NCBI RefSeq assembly: GCF_030816715.1
Contig: NZ_JAUSYH010000001.1
Location: forward strand, 8,122,001 to 8,186,000
Length of the DNA stretch: 64,000 nt
DNA from: Streptomyces achromogenes
Lineage (GTDB): Bacteria; Actinomycetota; Actinomycetes; Streptomycetales; Streptomycetaceae
Direction: 5' to 3'
A program made the translations under genes and the position numbers. Under the pieces are notes generated by a model. That model was not told where the DNA came from. It saw nothing but the letters and a program-made list of their open reading frames with translations, and searched no databases. Position 1 is the first letter of the stretch, and every line of letters starts with the position of its first letter. Positions 7,621 through 15,768 of this stretch are shown one piece after another.

Positions 7621-9045
7621 ATGAGACGACGCACCCTGTTGGCCGGCGCCCTCCTCAGCGCCGCAGCCTCTCCCGTGCTGGCCGCCGGCACCGCACGCGC
7701 CGCCGACCCCGGCCCCGCGGTCACGAGGAGGACGACCACGCTGCTCGACGCCCAGGCCGTGTTCTTCGTGTCCTACGACGGCCTGGTCAACAACAACTCG
7801 TTCCAGAAGAACGGTCTGCTGACCTACAAGGGCTACCAGTACGCCACCTGGTACACCGCCACCCGGAACGCGGTCGTCGCCCGCCGGGTCCTGGGCGGAA
7901 CCACCTGGTCCACGGTGACGCTGGCGCACCAGCTCAAGTCCAGCGACTCGCACAACGTCATCTCCATGGGCGTCTCGAAGACCGACGGCCGGCTCCACCT
8001 CAACATGGACTCGCACAGCGACGGCTTCTTCTACGTCAAGTCGGTCGCCGGCCTCCTCGACAACCCGGCGACCACGTCCTGGACGTCGTCCAGGTTCGGC
8101 GCCGTCCAGACCACCCTCGACGGACTCGCGCTCACCTCCCAGTTCACCTACCCGCAGTTCGTCTCCACCCCCGAGGGCAGGCTCCAGCTCAGCTACCGGG
8201 TCGCCATATCCGGCAACGGCCGCAACGCCCTCGCCGAGTACGACGGTTCGACCTGGCAGAACCTCGGCGAGTGGTCCAGCTCCACCGGCACCTACACCAG
8301 CGAGCACGGCTCCAGCACGGCCCGCAACATGTACCTGCACGGCATCGACTACGACGTCAACGGCCGGCTGCACTCGTTCTTCACCTGGCGCGAGCAGAAC
8401 GGCGCCGTGATGTGCTCCGGCGGCGGCATCACCAACCACGACACCGGTTACGTCTACTCCGACGACCGCGGCCGGACCTGGCGCAACAACGCCGGCGCGG
8501 TCGTCGGCGTCACCGGCGGCTCCGACAAGGTCGCGGTCACCGACAGCGGGCTCGTCGTGGACCCGCTCAACCCCGACCACTCGCTGATGAACCAGGAGAG
8601 CCAGGCCACCGACTCCGGGGGCCGGCCGCACGCGATCATCAGCTACGTACCCGGCCGCTTCGGCCAGTGCACCACCGACTACGTCAACGACCGCACCGCC
8701 AACGGCCGCGCCTTCCACCTGCGCAAGAACACCTCCGGCAGCTGGCAGAAGACGGAGATCCCGGTCGTCCTCGGCTCCAGCCAGCGCACCAAGCTCATCC
8801 TGGACAAGTACGACAACGCGTACGCGATCTTCCCGTTCGGCAGGATCGCCGGCGCCTCGAAGGCATCCGGGTACACCGACTGGAAGATCCTCTTCGACGG
8901 CAGCGGCCTCAACGCCTTCGGCGAGGTCGTCATCGACGAGATGCGGGTCAAGGCCGACAACACGCTGTCGTTCATGTACCAGGAGAAGTCGAGCGGGACG
9001 ACCCCGTCGGCGCTCCGCGTCATCGACTTCACACTGCCCGCATGA
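7621..9045 (+). CDS. Secreted BNR-type beta-propeller, candidate rhamnosyl-glucuronate lyase or rhamnosidase
   Basis: This 474-residue protein begins with a Tat signal (RRRTLLAGALLSAAA) cleaved after an AxA site near residue 29, so it is exported folded. The mature part belongs to the BNR-repeat (BNR_4) propeller group, with markers VSYDGLVNNNSFQKNG, SDSHNVISMGV and a histidine/arginine-rich centre. Similar seven-bladed propellers include L-rhamnose-alpha-1,4-glucuronate lyases (PL42) and GH145-type enzymes. The specific activity is inferred from resemblance and from its place in the rhamnose operon, 83 bp after rhaM. Removing terminal rhamnose from plant gums or bacterial glycans would supply the importer. 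It could also be a hydrolase or a non-catalytic binding propeller. Confidence 0.75.
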   Translation: MRRRTLLAGALLSAAASPVLAAGTARAADPGPAVTRRTTTLLDAQAVFFVSYDGLVNNNSFQKNGLLTYKGYQYATWYTATRNAVVARRVLGGTTWSTVTLAHQLKSSDSHNVISMGVSKTDGRLHLNMDSHSDGFFYVKSVAGLLDNPATTSWTSSRFGAVQTTLDGLALTSQFTYPQFVSTPEGRLQLSYRVAISGNGRNALAEYDGSTWQNLGEWSSSTGTYTSEHGSSTARNMYLHGIDYDVNGRLHSFFTWREQNGAVMCSGGGITNHDTGYVYSDDRGRTWRNNAGAVVGVTGGSDKVAVTDSGLVVDPLNPDHSLMNQESQATDSGGRPHAIISYVPGRFGQCTTDYVNDRTANGRAFHLRKNTSGSWQKTEIPVVLGSSQRTKLILDKYDNAYAIFPFGRIAGASKASGYTDWKILFDGSGLNAFGEVVIDEMRVKADNTLSFMYQEKSSGTTPSALRVIDFTLPA

Positions 9046-9136
9046 CCGGCGCACCGGCTCGGCCGGAGGCCCGGCGGCATGGCGGTAATGTGAAGGCCGT
9101 CCCGCCGTGCCCCGTTCACCTGGAGGTTCACGCCTG

Positions 9137-10168
9137 ATGGCCCAGTCGGTGGGTATCAAGGACGTCGCCCGTGCCGCCGGAGTCTCCGTCGGCACGGTGT
9201 CCAACGTCATCAACCGCCCGGACAGCGTCGCCATGGAGACCCGGGCCCGGGTGCTCTCGGCGATAGACCGTCTCGGGTACGTCCGCAGCGAGTCGGCCCG
9301 CCAACTGCGCGCCGGCCGCAGCCGGATCATGGGGCTGCTCGTCCTCGACATGGGCAACCCGTTCTTCGTGGACGTCGCCCGGGGCGCCGAGCGCGCCGCC
9401 CGGGACGCCGGACTCGGCGTCATGGTCTGCAACAGTGCCGAGAGCGCGGGCGAGGAGGCCGAGTACCTGTCGCTCTTCGCCGAGCAGCGGGTGCGCGGCG
9501 TGCTGCTCACCCCGGCGGACGCGACCGGGCGCAACATCGAGTCCTTCCGCCGGCACGGCATCCCCTTCGTCCTCGTCGACCGGGTCTCCGAGGGCACCGC
9601 CGAGTGCTCGGTGTCGGTGGACGACGTGGCGGGCGGGGCGCTCGCGGTGCGGCACCTGATCGACGTCGGGCACCGCTCCATCGCCTATGTCAGCGGGCCG
9701 CCCGGCTTCACCCAGGTCCGCGACCGCCGTACCGGCGCACTGGCCGCGCTCGCCGAGGCGGGCCTCGGCCCGGAACGGCTGCGCGAACTGCCCACCGAGC
9801 GGCTCGACGTCGCCGCCGGCCGGGACGCGGGCGCCCGACTGCTGGGCCTCGCCGACCGCCCGACCGCCGTGTTCTGCGCCAACGACCTGCTCGCGCTCGG
9901 CGTGCTGCAGGCCATGTACGCGGCCGGCGTGGGCGTCCCCGACGACCTCGCCATCGTCGGCTACGACGACATCGAGTTCGCGGCCGCGGCGGCGGTCCCC
10001 CTCACCTCCGTCCGGCAGCCCGCCGTCACCATGGGCGCCCTGGCCGCCGAGATGCTGCTGGAGGAGACGGAGGAGGGGCACGAGAACGGGAAGCGGGCGC
10101 ACGAACACCGTCGCGTGGTGCTCCAGCCGGAGCTGGTGGTCCGCCGGTCGAGCCTGTCGGCGCGCTGA
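9137..10168 (+). CDS. LacI-family regulator of rhamnose genes
   Basis: This 343-residue protein starts with the LacI helix-turn-helix, IKDVARAAGVSVGTVSNVIN, followed by the hinge region and a periplasmic-binding-protein-like sensor domain (GLLVLDMGNPFFVDVARG to GYDDIEFAAAAAVPLTSV). I chose the ATG at 9137, which follows GGAGG, over an upstream in-frame ATG at 9107 that would add ten residues before the HTH. It lies 91 bp after the propeller gene. The two TGAAAC..TTCA palindromes at the divergent rha promoters are its probable operators, with rhamnose or a derivative as inducer; this is inferred. Confidence 0.9.
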   Translation: MAQSVGIKDVARAAGVSVGTVSNVINRPDSVAMETRARVLSAIDRLGYVRSESARQLRAGRSRIMGLLVLDMGNPFFVDVARGAERAARDAGLGVMVCNSAESAGEEAEYLSLFAEQRVRGVLLTPADATGRNIESFRRHGIPFVLVDRVSEGTAECSVSVDDVAGGALAVRHLIDVGHRSIAYVSGPPGFTQVRDRRTGALAALAEAGLGPERLRELPTERLDVAAGRDAGARLLGLADRPTAVFCANDLLALGVLQAMYAAGVGVPDDLAIVGYDDIEFAAAAAVPLTSVRQPAVTMGALAAEMLLEETEEGHENGKRAHEHRRVVLQPELVVRRSSLSAR

Positions 10169-10272
10169 GCGGCTGTGCAGCAGCCGGAGCGTGATCCCCC
10201 GGGCACGGCGCCGGCCGCGGATGTGCTGGACTGGGTCGCGGCCCGTACACCGAGCGTCCCGGGAGACCCCTG

Positions 10273-11574
10273 TTGTCCCTCAGCTACCGCCAGCCCGGCG
10301 TCGTACTCACCGACCGCCGCTTCGCCGTGCCGCTCGACCACGCCGACCCGGCCGGGGAGACGATCTCGCTGTACGCCCGCGAGGTCGTCGCGAGCGACAG
10401 GGCCGGCCGCGACCTGCCGTGGCTGCTCTACCTCCAGGGCGGGCCCGGATTCGGCGCCCACCGCTTCGTCGGCCGACCGGCCTGGCTCGGCCGCGCGCTG
10501 AAGGAGTACCGCGTCCTCCTCCTCGACCAGCGCGGGACCGGCCACTCCACCCCGGCCAACCGCCAGACGTTGCCGCTGCGCGGCGGACCGGCCGGACAGG
10601 CCGACTACCTCGCGCACTTCCGCGCCGACTCCATCGTCCGGGACTGCGAGCTGATCCGCCGCGAGGTCACCGGCGGCGCCCCGTGGACCGTGCTGGGCCA
10701 GAGCTTCGGGGGCTTCTGCACGGTCACCTACCTCTCCACCGCACCGGAGGGCCTGGCCGCCGCCCTGATCACCGGCGGTCTGCCCGCCCTGGACGGCCAC
10801 GCCGACGACGTCTACCGCGCCGCGTACCCGCGCATGGAGCGCAAGGCCGCCGCGCACTACGCCCGTTATCCGCAGGACGTCGAACGCGCGCGCCGCGTCG
10901 CCGACCACCTCCTGCACCACGAGGTGACCCTCCCGAGCGGCTACCGGCTCACCGCCGAGGCCTTCCAGACCGTCGGCATCCTCCTCGGCGGCGGCGAGGG
11001 CAGTCACCGTCTGCACCACCTCCTCGAAGACGCCTTCGTGCCGACCCTGAAGGGCCCCGCCCTCTCCGACGCCTTCCAGGAGGAGACGCAGGGCCGGCTC
11101 TCCTTCGCCGGGCACCCGCTCTACGCCCTCCTGCACGAGGCGATCTACGGACAGGACGCCCGCCCCACCGCGTGGTCCGCCGAGCGGGTGCGCGCCGAGT
11201 TCCCGCAGTTCGACGCCGCGAGGACGCTCACCGGCGACGGCCCGCTGCTGCTCACCGGCGAGACGATCCATCCCTGGATGTTCGACGCCGACCCCGCGCT
11301 GCGCCCGCTGCGCGAGACCGCCGGACTCCTCGCCGCCCGCACCGACTGGACGCCTCTGTACGACCCGGCCCGCCTGGCCGTCAACGAGGTCCCGGTCGCG
11401 GCCGCGATCTACCACGACGACCTGTACGTCGACACCGCCCACTCCCTGCGCACCGCGCGGGCGATCCGGGGCCTGCGCACCTGGGTCACCGACGAGTTCG
11501 AGCACGACGGCGTCCGGGCCGGCGGCCCCCGCGTCCTGGACCGGCTGCTCGCCCTGGTCCGTGACGAAGCGTGA
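10273..11574 (+). CDS. Alpha/beta hydrolase, proline iminopeptidase-like (S33)
   Basis: This 433-residue protein has the alpha/beta-hydrolase oxyanion loop LQGGPGFG, the LDQRGTGHS motif and the nucleophile elbow GQSFGGF (Ser near residue 145). A C-terminal TDEFEHDGVR provides the likely catalytic histidine. This pattern is typical of S33 prolyl aminopeptidases, which remove N-terminal proline from peptides in the cytoplasm. There is no signal peptide. The start is a TTG at 10273 behind GGGAGA; no ATG lies nearby. It is separated from lacI by 104 bp and may have its own promoter. Confidence 0.85.
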   Translation: MSLSYRQPGVVLTDRRFAVPLDHADPAGETISLYAREVVASDRAGRDLPWLLYLQGGPGFGAHRFVGRPAWLGRALKEYRVLLLDQRGTGHSTPANRQTLPLRGGPAGQADYLAHFRADSIVRDCELIRREVTGGAPWTVLGQSFGGFCTVTYLSTAPEGLAAALITGGLPALDGHADDVYRAAYPRMERKAAAHYARYPQDVERARRVADHLLHHEVTLPSGYRLTAEAFQTVGILLGGGEGSHRLHHLLEDAFVPTLKGPALSDAFQEETQGRLSFAGHPLYALLHEAIYGQDARPTAWSAERVRAEFPQFDAARTLTGDGPLLLTGETIHPWMFDADPALRPLRETAGLLAARTDWTPLYDPARLAVNEVPVAAAIYHDDLYVDTAHSLRTARAIRGLRTWVTDEFEHDGVRAGGPRVLDRLLALVRDEA

Positions 11575-11602
11575 TGCCGGTGTCACGCACTAGTCTGCGG
11601 AC

Positions 11603-12346
11603 ATGACCGAGCCGACGATCACTCAGCTCCAGCCCATGCCCGAGGACTGGCGGCGCGCCCTGGCCGTGGTGGCCCATCCGGACGACCTCGAGTACGGGTG
11701 CTCGGCGGCGATCGCCGCCTGGACCGACGCCGGCCGTGAGGTCGCCTATGTGCTGGCGACCCGCGGCGAAGCCGGCATCGACACCCTCGCGCCCGCCGAG
11801 TGCGGCCCGCAGCGCGAGCGGGAGCAGCGGGCGAGCGCGGCCGTGGTGGGCGTCTCGACGGTCGAGTTCCTCGACCACCGGGACGGCGTCGTCGAGTACG
11901 GCCCCGCCCTGCGCCGGGACATCGCCGCCGCGATCCGCCGCCACCGCCCGGAGCTCGTGATCACGCTCAACCACCGCGACACCTGGGGCGGCGTCGCCTG
12001 GAACACCCCCGACCACGTCGCCGTCGGCCGCGCCACCCTCGACGCGGCCGGGGACGCCGGCAACCGCTGGATCTTCCCGGAACTCGTCGAGCAGGGCCTC
12101 CAGCCCTGGAACGGCGTGCGCTGGGTCGCCGTGGCGGGTTCCGCGACACCCACCCACGCGGTCGACGCGGCGGCGGGGCTGGAGCGCGCCGTCGGCTCGC
12201 TGCTCGAGCACCGCGCCTACATTGAGGCGTTGACCGACGAGGAGCCCGAGACGTACGCACGGGGGTTCCTGACCGGGGTGGCGAACTCCGTGGGGGAGCG
12301 GTTCGGCGGCCGGCCGGCCGTGGCGTTCGAGCTGTTCGCCCGGTAG
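11603..12346 (+). CDS. PIG-L family deacetylase
   Basis: This 247-residue protein shows the PIG-L/LmbE metal motif VAHPDDLEYG near residue 30 and a second histidine-containing segment, DTWGGVAWNTPDHVAVGR. The family contains zinc-dependent N-acetyl-glucosamine deacetylases such as MshB (mycothiol), Mca and antibiotic-modifying enzymes. Its N-terminus (ITQLQPMPEDWRRALAV) matches a subgroup common in Streptomyces whose substrate I do not know. It starts 28 bp after the peptidase gene and may be co-transcribed with it. Confidence 0.85.
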   Translation: MTEPTITQLQPMPEDWRRALAVVAHPDDLEYGCSAAIAAWTDAGREVAYVLATRGEAGIDTLAPAECGPQREREQRASAAVVGVSTVEFLDHRDGVVEYGPALRRDIAAAIRRHRPELVITLNHRDTWGGVAWNTPDHVAVGRATLDAAGDAGNRWIFPELVEQGLQPWNGVRWVAVAGSATPTHAVDAAAGLERAVGSLLEHRAYIEALTDEEPETYARGFLTGVANSVGERFGGRPAVAFELFAR

Positions 12347-12412
12347 CGGGACGTCGCCTTCGGCGGTGCGGGACGTCGCCTTCGGTGGTGCGGGACGTCG
12401 CCTTCGGCGGTG
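12347..12412. repeat. Three tandem 22-bp repeats
   Basis: The unit CGGGACGTCGCCTTCGGCGGTG occurs three times back to back (12347-12368, 12369-12390, 12391-12412), with one T-for-C change in the second copy. The array begins immediately after the PIG-L stop codon. Each unit can form a small CGCC-TTC-GGCG hairpin in RNA. A role in 3'-end stability or termination is possible, but no T-rich tract follows. Confidence 0.85.
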
Positions 12413-12482
12413 TGTGCCGGTCGGACCGGTGGGCCGGAATACGGGTGCACGAAGCATGGCCGCAGGTCAGTAGGGTGGACGG

Positions 12483-13313
12483 ATGCACGATGAGACGGTG
12501 GACCCGGCGGCGCTGCGCGGCGACTGCGCCAACTGCTTCGGCCTGTGCTGTGTGGCCCTGCCCTTCGCCCGCTCCGCCGACTTCGCGATCGACAAGCCGG
12601 CCGGCACGCCCTGCCCGAACCTGGGCGAGGACCACCGCTGCGGCATCCACGCACGGCTGCGGCAGAAGGGCTTCGCCGGCTGTACGGTCTACGACTGCTT
12701 CGGCGCCGGGCAGAAGGTCTCCCAGGTCACCTTCGGCGGCCGTGGCCGGAGCACCGCTCCGTCGGCCGAGGCCCGCCGGATGACCGAGGTGTTCCCGGTC
12801 GTGCGGCAGCTCCACGAACTCCTGTGGTACCTCACCGAGGCGCTCGGCCTGCCCGCGGCCCGCCCGGTCCACGCCGACCTGCGCCGGGCGCTGGCGAAAA
12901 CCGAGGAACTGACCCTGCTGCCCCCAAGAGAGCTGGTCGCGCTCGACGTCCCGGCGCACCGGCAGGACGTCAACGTGCTGCTGCTGAGGACGAGCGAGCT
13001 GGTCCGGGCCGGCGTCGGCGGACGCCGGAAGGAGCGCCGCGGCGCCGACCTGATGGGCGCCCGCCTCAAGGGCGCCGACCTGCACGGTGCGAACCTGCGC
13101 GGCGCCTGTCTCATAGCGGCCGATCTCACGGGCGCCGACCTGCGCCGGGCGGACATGATCGGCGCCGACCTGCGCGACGCCGATCTGACGGACGCCGACC
13201 TCACCGGCGCGTTCTTCCTCACCCAGCCGCAGCTGAACGCGGCCAGGGGGAGCGCGGCCACCAGGGTGCCGAAGTCACTCGCCCGTCCGGTGCACTGGAC
13301 AACGCCGGTCTGA
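12483..13313 (+). CDS. Cysteine-cluster plus pentapeptide-repeat protein
   Basis: This 276-residue protein joins two parts. The N-terminal 80 residues hold a YkgJ-like cysteine cluster (CANCFGLCC, PCPNLG, CGIH, GCTVYDC), known or presumed to bind iron or zinc. Residues about 185-245 form pentapeptide repeats of the A(D/N)LxG type (GADLMGARLKGADLHGANLR and on), which fold as a right-handed beta-helix. The ATG at 12483 is the first after the 22-bp repeat array. The 3' end overlaps the convergent P450 gene by 39 bp. Its function is unknown; pentapeptide proteins include gyrase-protecting factors, but the metal cluster makes that uncertain. Confidence 0.8.
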   Translation: MHDETVDPAALRGDCANCFGLCCVALPFARSADFAIDKPAGTPCPNLGEDHRCGIHARLRQKGFAGCTVYDCFGAGQKVSQVTFGGRGRSTAPSAEARRMTEVFPVVRQLHELLWYLTEALGLPAARPVHADLRRALAKTEELTLLPPRELVALDVPAHRQDVNVLLLRTSELVRAGVGGRRKERRGADLMGARLKGADLHGANLRGACLIAADLTGADLRRADMIGADLRDADLTDADLTGAFFLTQPQLNAARGSAATRVPKSLARPVHWTTPV

Positions 13314-14954
13314 CGAGGACTCCCAGCCGGAGCCGGAGCCAGAGCCGGAGCCCGAGCCCGCGTCTCCTGTCCCGTCCGCGTCGCCCCGCTCGCCCGCCCC
13401 GCCGCGCCCGGTCCGACCGTCGGCCTCGCGCTCCTCGTCCACCGGCCGGTCCGACGGGGCATCCGGTCCTCCGGAGGGCGTCGGCGCACGCCGCTCCAGA
13501 TGCAGCCGCAGCCCCTGCGGCATCAGCGTCAGACGTTCCGCGACCCGCAGTCGGTACGCCGGGTCCGGCCGCAGCTCGTAGCGACGCAGCAGCAGCCCGA
13601 GCACCAGCGTGGCCTCGTGCAGCGCGAACTGGCGTCCGATACAGGCCCGCGCGCCCGTCCCGAACGGCTTGAAGGTGTGCGGGGCGCGGGCGCGGACGGC
13701 CTGGGCGTCGAAGCGGTCCGGGTCGAACCGTTCGGCGTCCGGACCCCACACCGCGGGATCCCGGTGCAGCATGCCCGTCAGCACCAGCGCCCAGCCGCCC
13801 CGCCGCACCGGATGCTCCCCGCCCAGCACGGTGTCCTCCCGTGCCTCGCGCGCGAAAGCGGGCGCCGTCGGCCACAGCCGCAGCGCCTCGTCCAGGACCC
13901 GGCGGACGTAGCGCAACTTCGCCACCTGCTCGTACGCGGGCACGGCCGTGTCGCCCCACACCCGGTCCACCTCGGCGCGGGCACGGGCGGCGACACGGGG
14001 ATCGCGGGCGAGGTAGTGCAGGGCGAAGGAGAGCGCGCCCGACGTCGTCTCGTGTCCGGCCACCAGGAAGGTGATGACCTGCCGCCGGACGTTCTCGTCC
14101 GACAGGCGCTCGCCGGTCTCGGGGTGGGCGGTGTCAAGCATCCGGTCGAGCAGGTCGCCGTCCTGGCCGCCCTGCGCGCGGCGCTCCCGCACCAGGGCGT
14201 CGACGGTGCGGTCGAGGTAGGCGATGTCGGCCCGGTTGCGGCGCGCGGCCCGCCGCATCAGCGCGGGGGACGGCACCGTGTTGAGGCGCTGTGCGTAACT
14301 GAGGGTGCCGACCATCGCGGTGACGAACGGGTGCGGCCGGTCGCGCTCGAAGGAGCCGAAGTCGTGGCCGAAGCCGGTGCGCGCGATCGTCTCCAGGGTC
14401 AGCTTGGTCATGTCTGCGGGCACGTCCACCGCCCGGCCCGCGGCCAGCTCCCGGTCCCAGTGCGCGGTGAGCCGTTCGGCCACGTCCAGCATCATCGGGT
14501 GGTAGGCAGCCATGGCCTCCCGGCTGAATCCCGGAGCGAGGACGTCGTGCGCCAGCTGCCAGTTGGGCTCGTGGTTGTACGCCGTGAACAGGGCGTCCCC
14601 GACGACGGGCCGCAGGTTGGCGATGCCCAGTCCCACATGCTTGGCGAACCGCTGCTCGTCGGCCATGTCGGCGGCCAGCTCGGCGCCCCACACGAACACG
14701 AACTCCCGGTTGAACGCCTTGCGCCGGAAGATCGGCCCGAGCTGACCGGCGTAGCGCAGGGAGTCCTGCACGGGGGTGCGCCGGCTCGCGCCCAGGATGT
14801 CGCCCAGCAGGGGGAGCCGGTGCCGCGGGTGGGGGATGCGGTGCAGTTCGGGCCACCCGAGCTCCGCGCCGCGGAACCCCTTCGGCAGCGCGTCCGGCAC
14901 CGCCGCCCCGGCCGTCCCCGTTCCCGTCGTGCCCGTCGTCCCCGTCTCCGCCAT
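13275..14954 (-). CDS. CYP102-like cytochrome P450 heme domain without reductase
   Basis: This 559-residue P450 resembles the heme domain of P450-BM3 (CYP102). The I-helix has LVAGHETTSG, the ExxR helix is EALRLWP, and the heme loop is FGTGARACIGRQFALHEATL with the thiolate Cys. CYP102 enzymes hydroxylate fatty acids, but the fused diflavin reductase is absent. Instead there is a tail of about 80 residues ending in a Gly-Ser repeat and CPVHRTGE. I chose the ATG at 14954 because GGGAG lies at the right distance; an upstream in-frame ATG at 15008 lacks one. It diverges from a TetR gene that probably controls it. A separate ferredoxin or reductase must supply electrons. Confidence 0.9.
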   Translation of the reverse strand: MAETGTTGTTGTGTAGAAVPDALPKGFRGAELGWPELHRIPHPRHRLPLLGDILGASRRTPVQDSLRYAGQLGPIFRRKAFNREFVFVWGAELAADMADEQRFAKHVGLGIANLRPVVGDALFTAYNHEPNWQLAHDVLAPGFSREAMAAYHPMMLDVAERLTAHWDRELAAGRAVDVPADMTKLTLETIARTGFGHDFGSFERDRPHPFVTAMVGTLSYAQRLNTVPSPALMRRAARRNRADIAYLDRTVDALVRERRAQGGQDGDLLDRMLDTAHPETGERLSDENVRRQVITFLVAGHETTSGALSFALHYLARDPRVAARARAEVDRVWGDTAVPAYEQVAKLRYVRRVLDEALRLWPTAPAFAREAREDTVLGGEHPVRRGGWALVLTGMLHRDPAVWGPDAERFDPDRFDAQAVRARAPHTFKPFGTGARACIGRQFALHEATLVLGLLLRRYELRPDPAYRLRVAERLTLMPQGLRLHLERRAPTPSGGPDAPSDRPVDEEREADGRTGRGGAGERGDADGTGDAGSGSGSGSGSGWESSSDRRCPVHRTGE

Positions 14955-14983
14955 GACGCGATCTCCCTTGATGCACCGGCAGG

Positions 14984-15008
14984 TTGAGCATGTTGTACGT
15001 GGGTTCAA
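14984..15008. promoter_or_regulatory. Possible TetR operator between P450 and tetR
   Basis: TTGAGC and GTTCAA form an inverted repeat with one mismatch, separated by 13 bp, in the 107-bp divergent spacer. Position and spacing would suit a TetR dimer controlling both genes. The arms are short, so this is tentative. Confidence 0.3.
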
Positions 15009-15061
15009 TAGCGCGCCCAGTCTGGTCCCGTCGTCGAGCGGACGTCAAGTAAGGTGCGGGG

Positions 15062-15676
15062 ATGGCTGCGAACCAGGGCGAGCGCACCCGGCGCCGACTC
15101 AGCACCGGGGAGCGCAGGGAACAGCTTCTGTCGGTGGGCGCGCGTCTGTTCTCTGAGAGCCCCTACGACGAGGTGTGGATCGAGCAGGTGGCCGAGATCG
15201 CGGGGGTCTCCCGCGGGCTGCTGTACCACTACTTCCCCACGAAGCGGGACTTCTTCGCGGCGGTCGTCGAGCGCGAGAGCGAGCGGATGCTGCGCATGAC
15301 GGCGGCAGTCCCCGGCGTCCCGGTCCGCGTGCAGCTGGCTACCGGGCTCGACGCCTACCTGGAGTACGTGGAGACCCACGCGCACGGCTACCGCGCGTTC
15401 CACCGGGCGGACGCCGCCGGTGACCGAGGTGTACGCACGGTCTACCGGCGGGCGCTGGCGGCGCAGGAGCGCCAGATCCTGGCCGCCCTCGGCGTCGACC
15501 CCGAGTTCGGCCCGGTGTTCGAGGAGCGCCCCGAGGTGCGGCTGGCGGTGCGCGGCTGGCTGGCGTTCACCACGGCGGTCTGTCTGGAGTGGCTGCGCGG
15601 CGCGGACCTGTCGCGGGAGCAGGTGCGGGACCTGTGCGCACGGGCGCTGCTGGGGGTCATCGCGCCTGCGGCGTGA
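15062..15676 (+). CDS. TetR-family regulator
   Basis: This 204-residue protein has the TetR DNA-binding domain: EQLLSVGARLFSESPYDEV, then the HTH IEQVAEIAGVSRGLLYHYFP and TKRDFFAAVV. The C-terminal two-thirds is the ligand-binding helical domain. It starts at the ATG at 15062 and is divergent from the P450 gene, the usual layout for a repressor of a neighbouring oxygenase responding to a lipid or aromatic effector. The ligand cannot be told from sequence. Confidence 0.9.
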   Translation: MAANQGERTRRRLSTGERREQLLSVGARLFSESPYDEVWIEQVAEIAGVSRGLLYHYFPTKRDFFAAVVERESERMLRMTAAVPGVPVRVQLATGLDAYLEYVETHAHGYRAFHRADAAGDRGVRTVYRRALAAQERQILAALGVDPEFGPVFEERPEVRLAVRGWLAFTTAVCLEWLRGADLSREQVRDLCARALLGVIAPAA

Positions 15677-15735
15677 TCTGTCCCCCCACGCCGGAGGGTG
15701 CGGTGCGGCGGTTGGCGCACGAGCGGATCTCCGAT

Positions 15736-15755
15736 AGGTTAGGCAAGCCTTACCT
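15736..15755. promoter_or_regulatory. Iron box (DtxR/IdeR/DmdR1-type)
   Basis: AGGTTAGGC-AA-GCCTTACCT is an inverted repeat with one mismatched pair. It closely matches the actinobacterial iron box (TTAGGTTAGGCTNACCTAA type). It lies 13 bp upstream of the ATG of the HugZ-like gene, overlapping its probable transcription start. The iron-loaded repressor would therefore switch the gene off when iron is sufficient. Confidence 0.85.
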
Positions 15756-15768
15756 TGGGAGGTTCAGG

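Noticed and set aside
7543..9681. A 712-codon minus-strand frame opposite the propeller gene
   Set aside because: It overlaps two confident plus-strand genes and has no recognisable motif.
12391..12412. The third 22-bp repeat as a rho-independent terminator
   Set aside because: The stem is only four or five pairs and no T tract follows.
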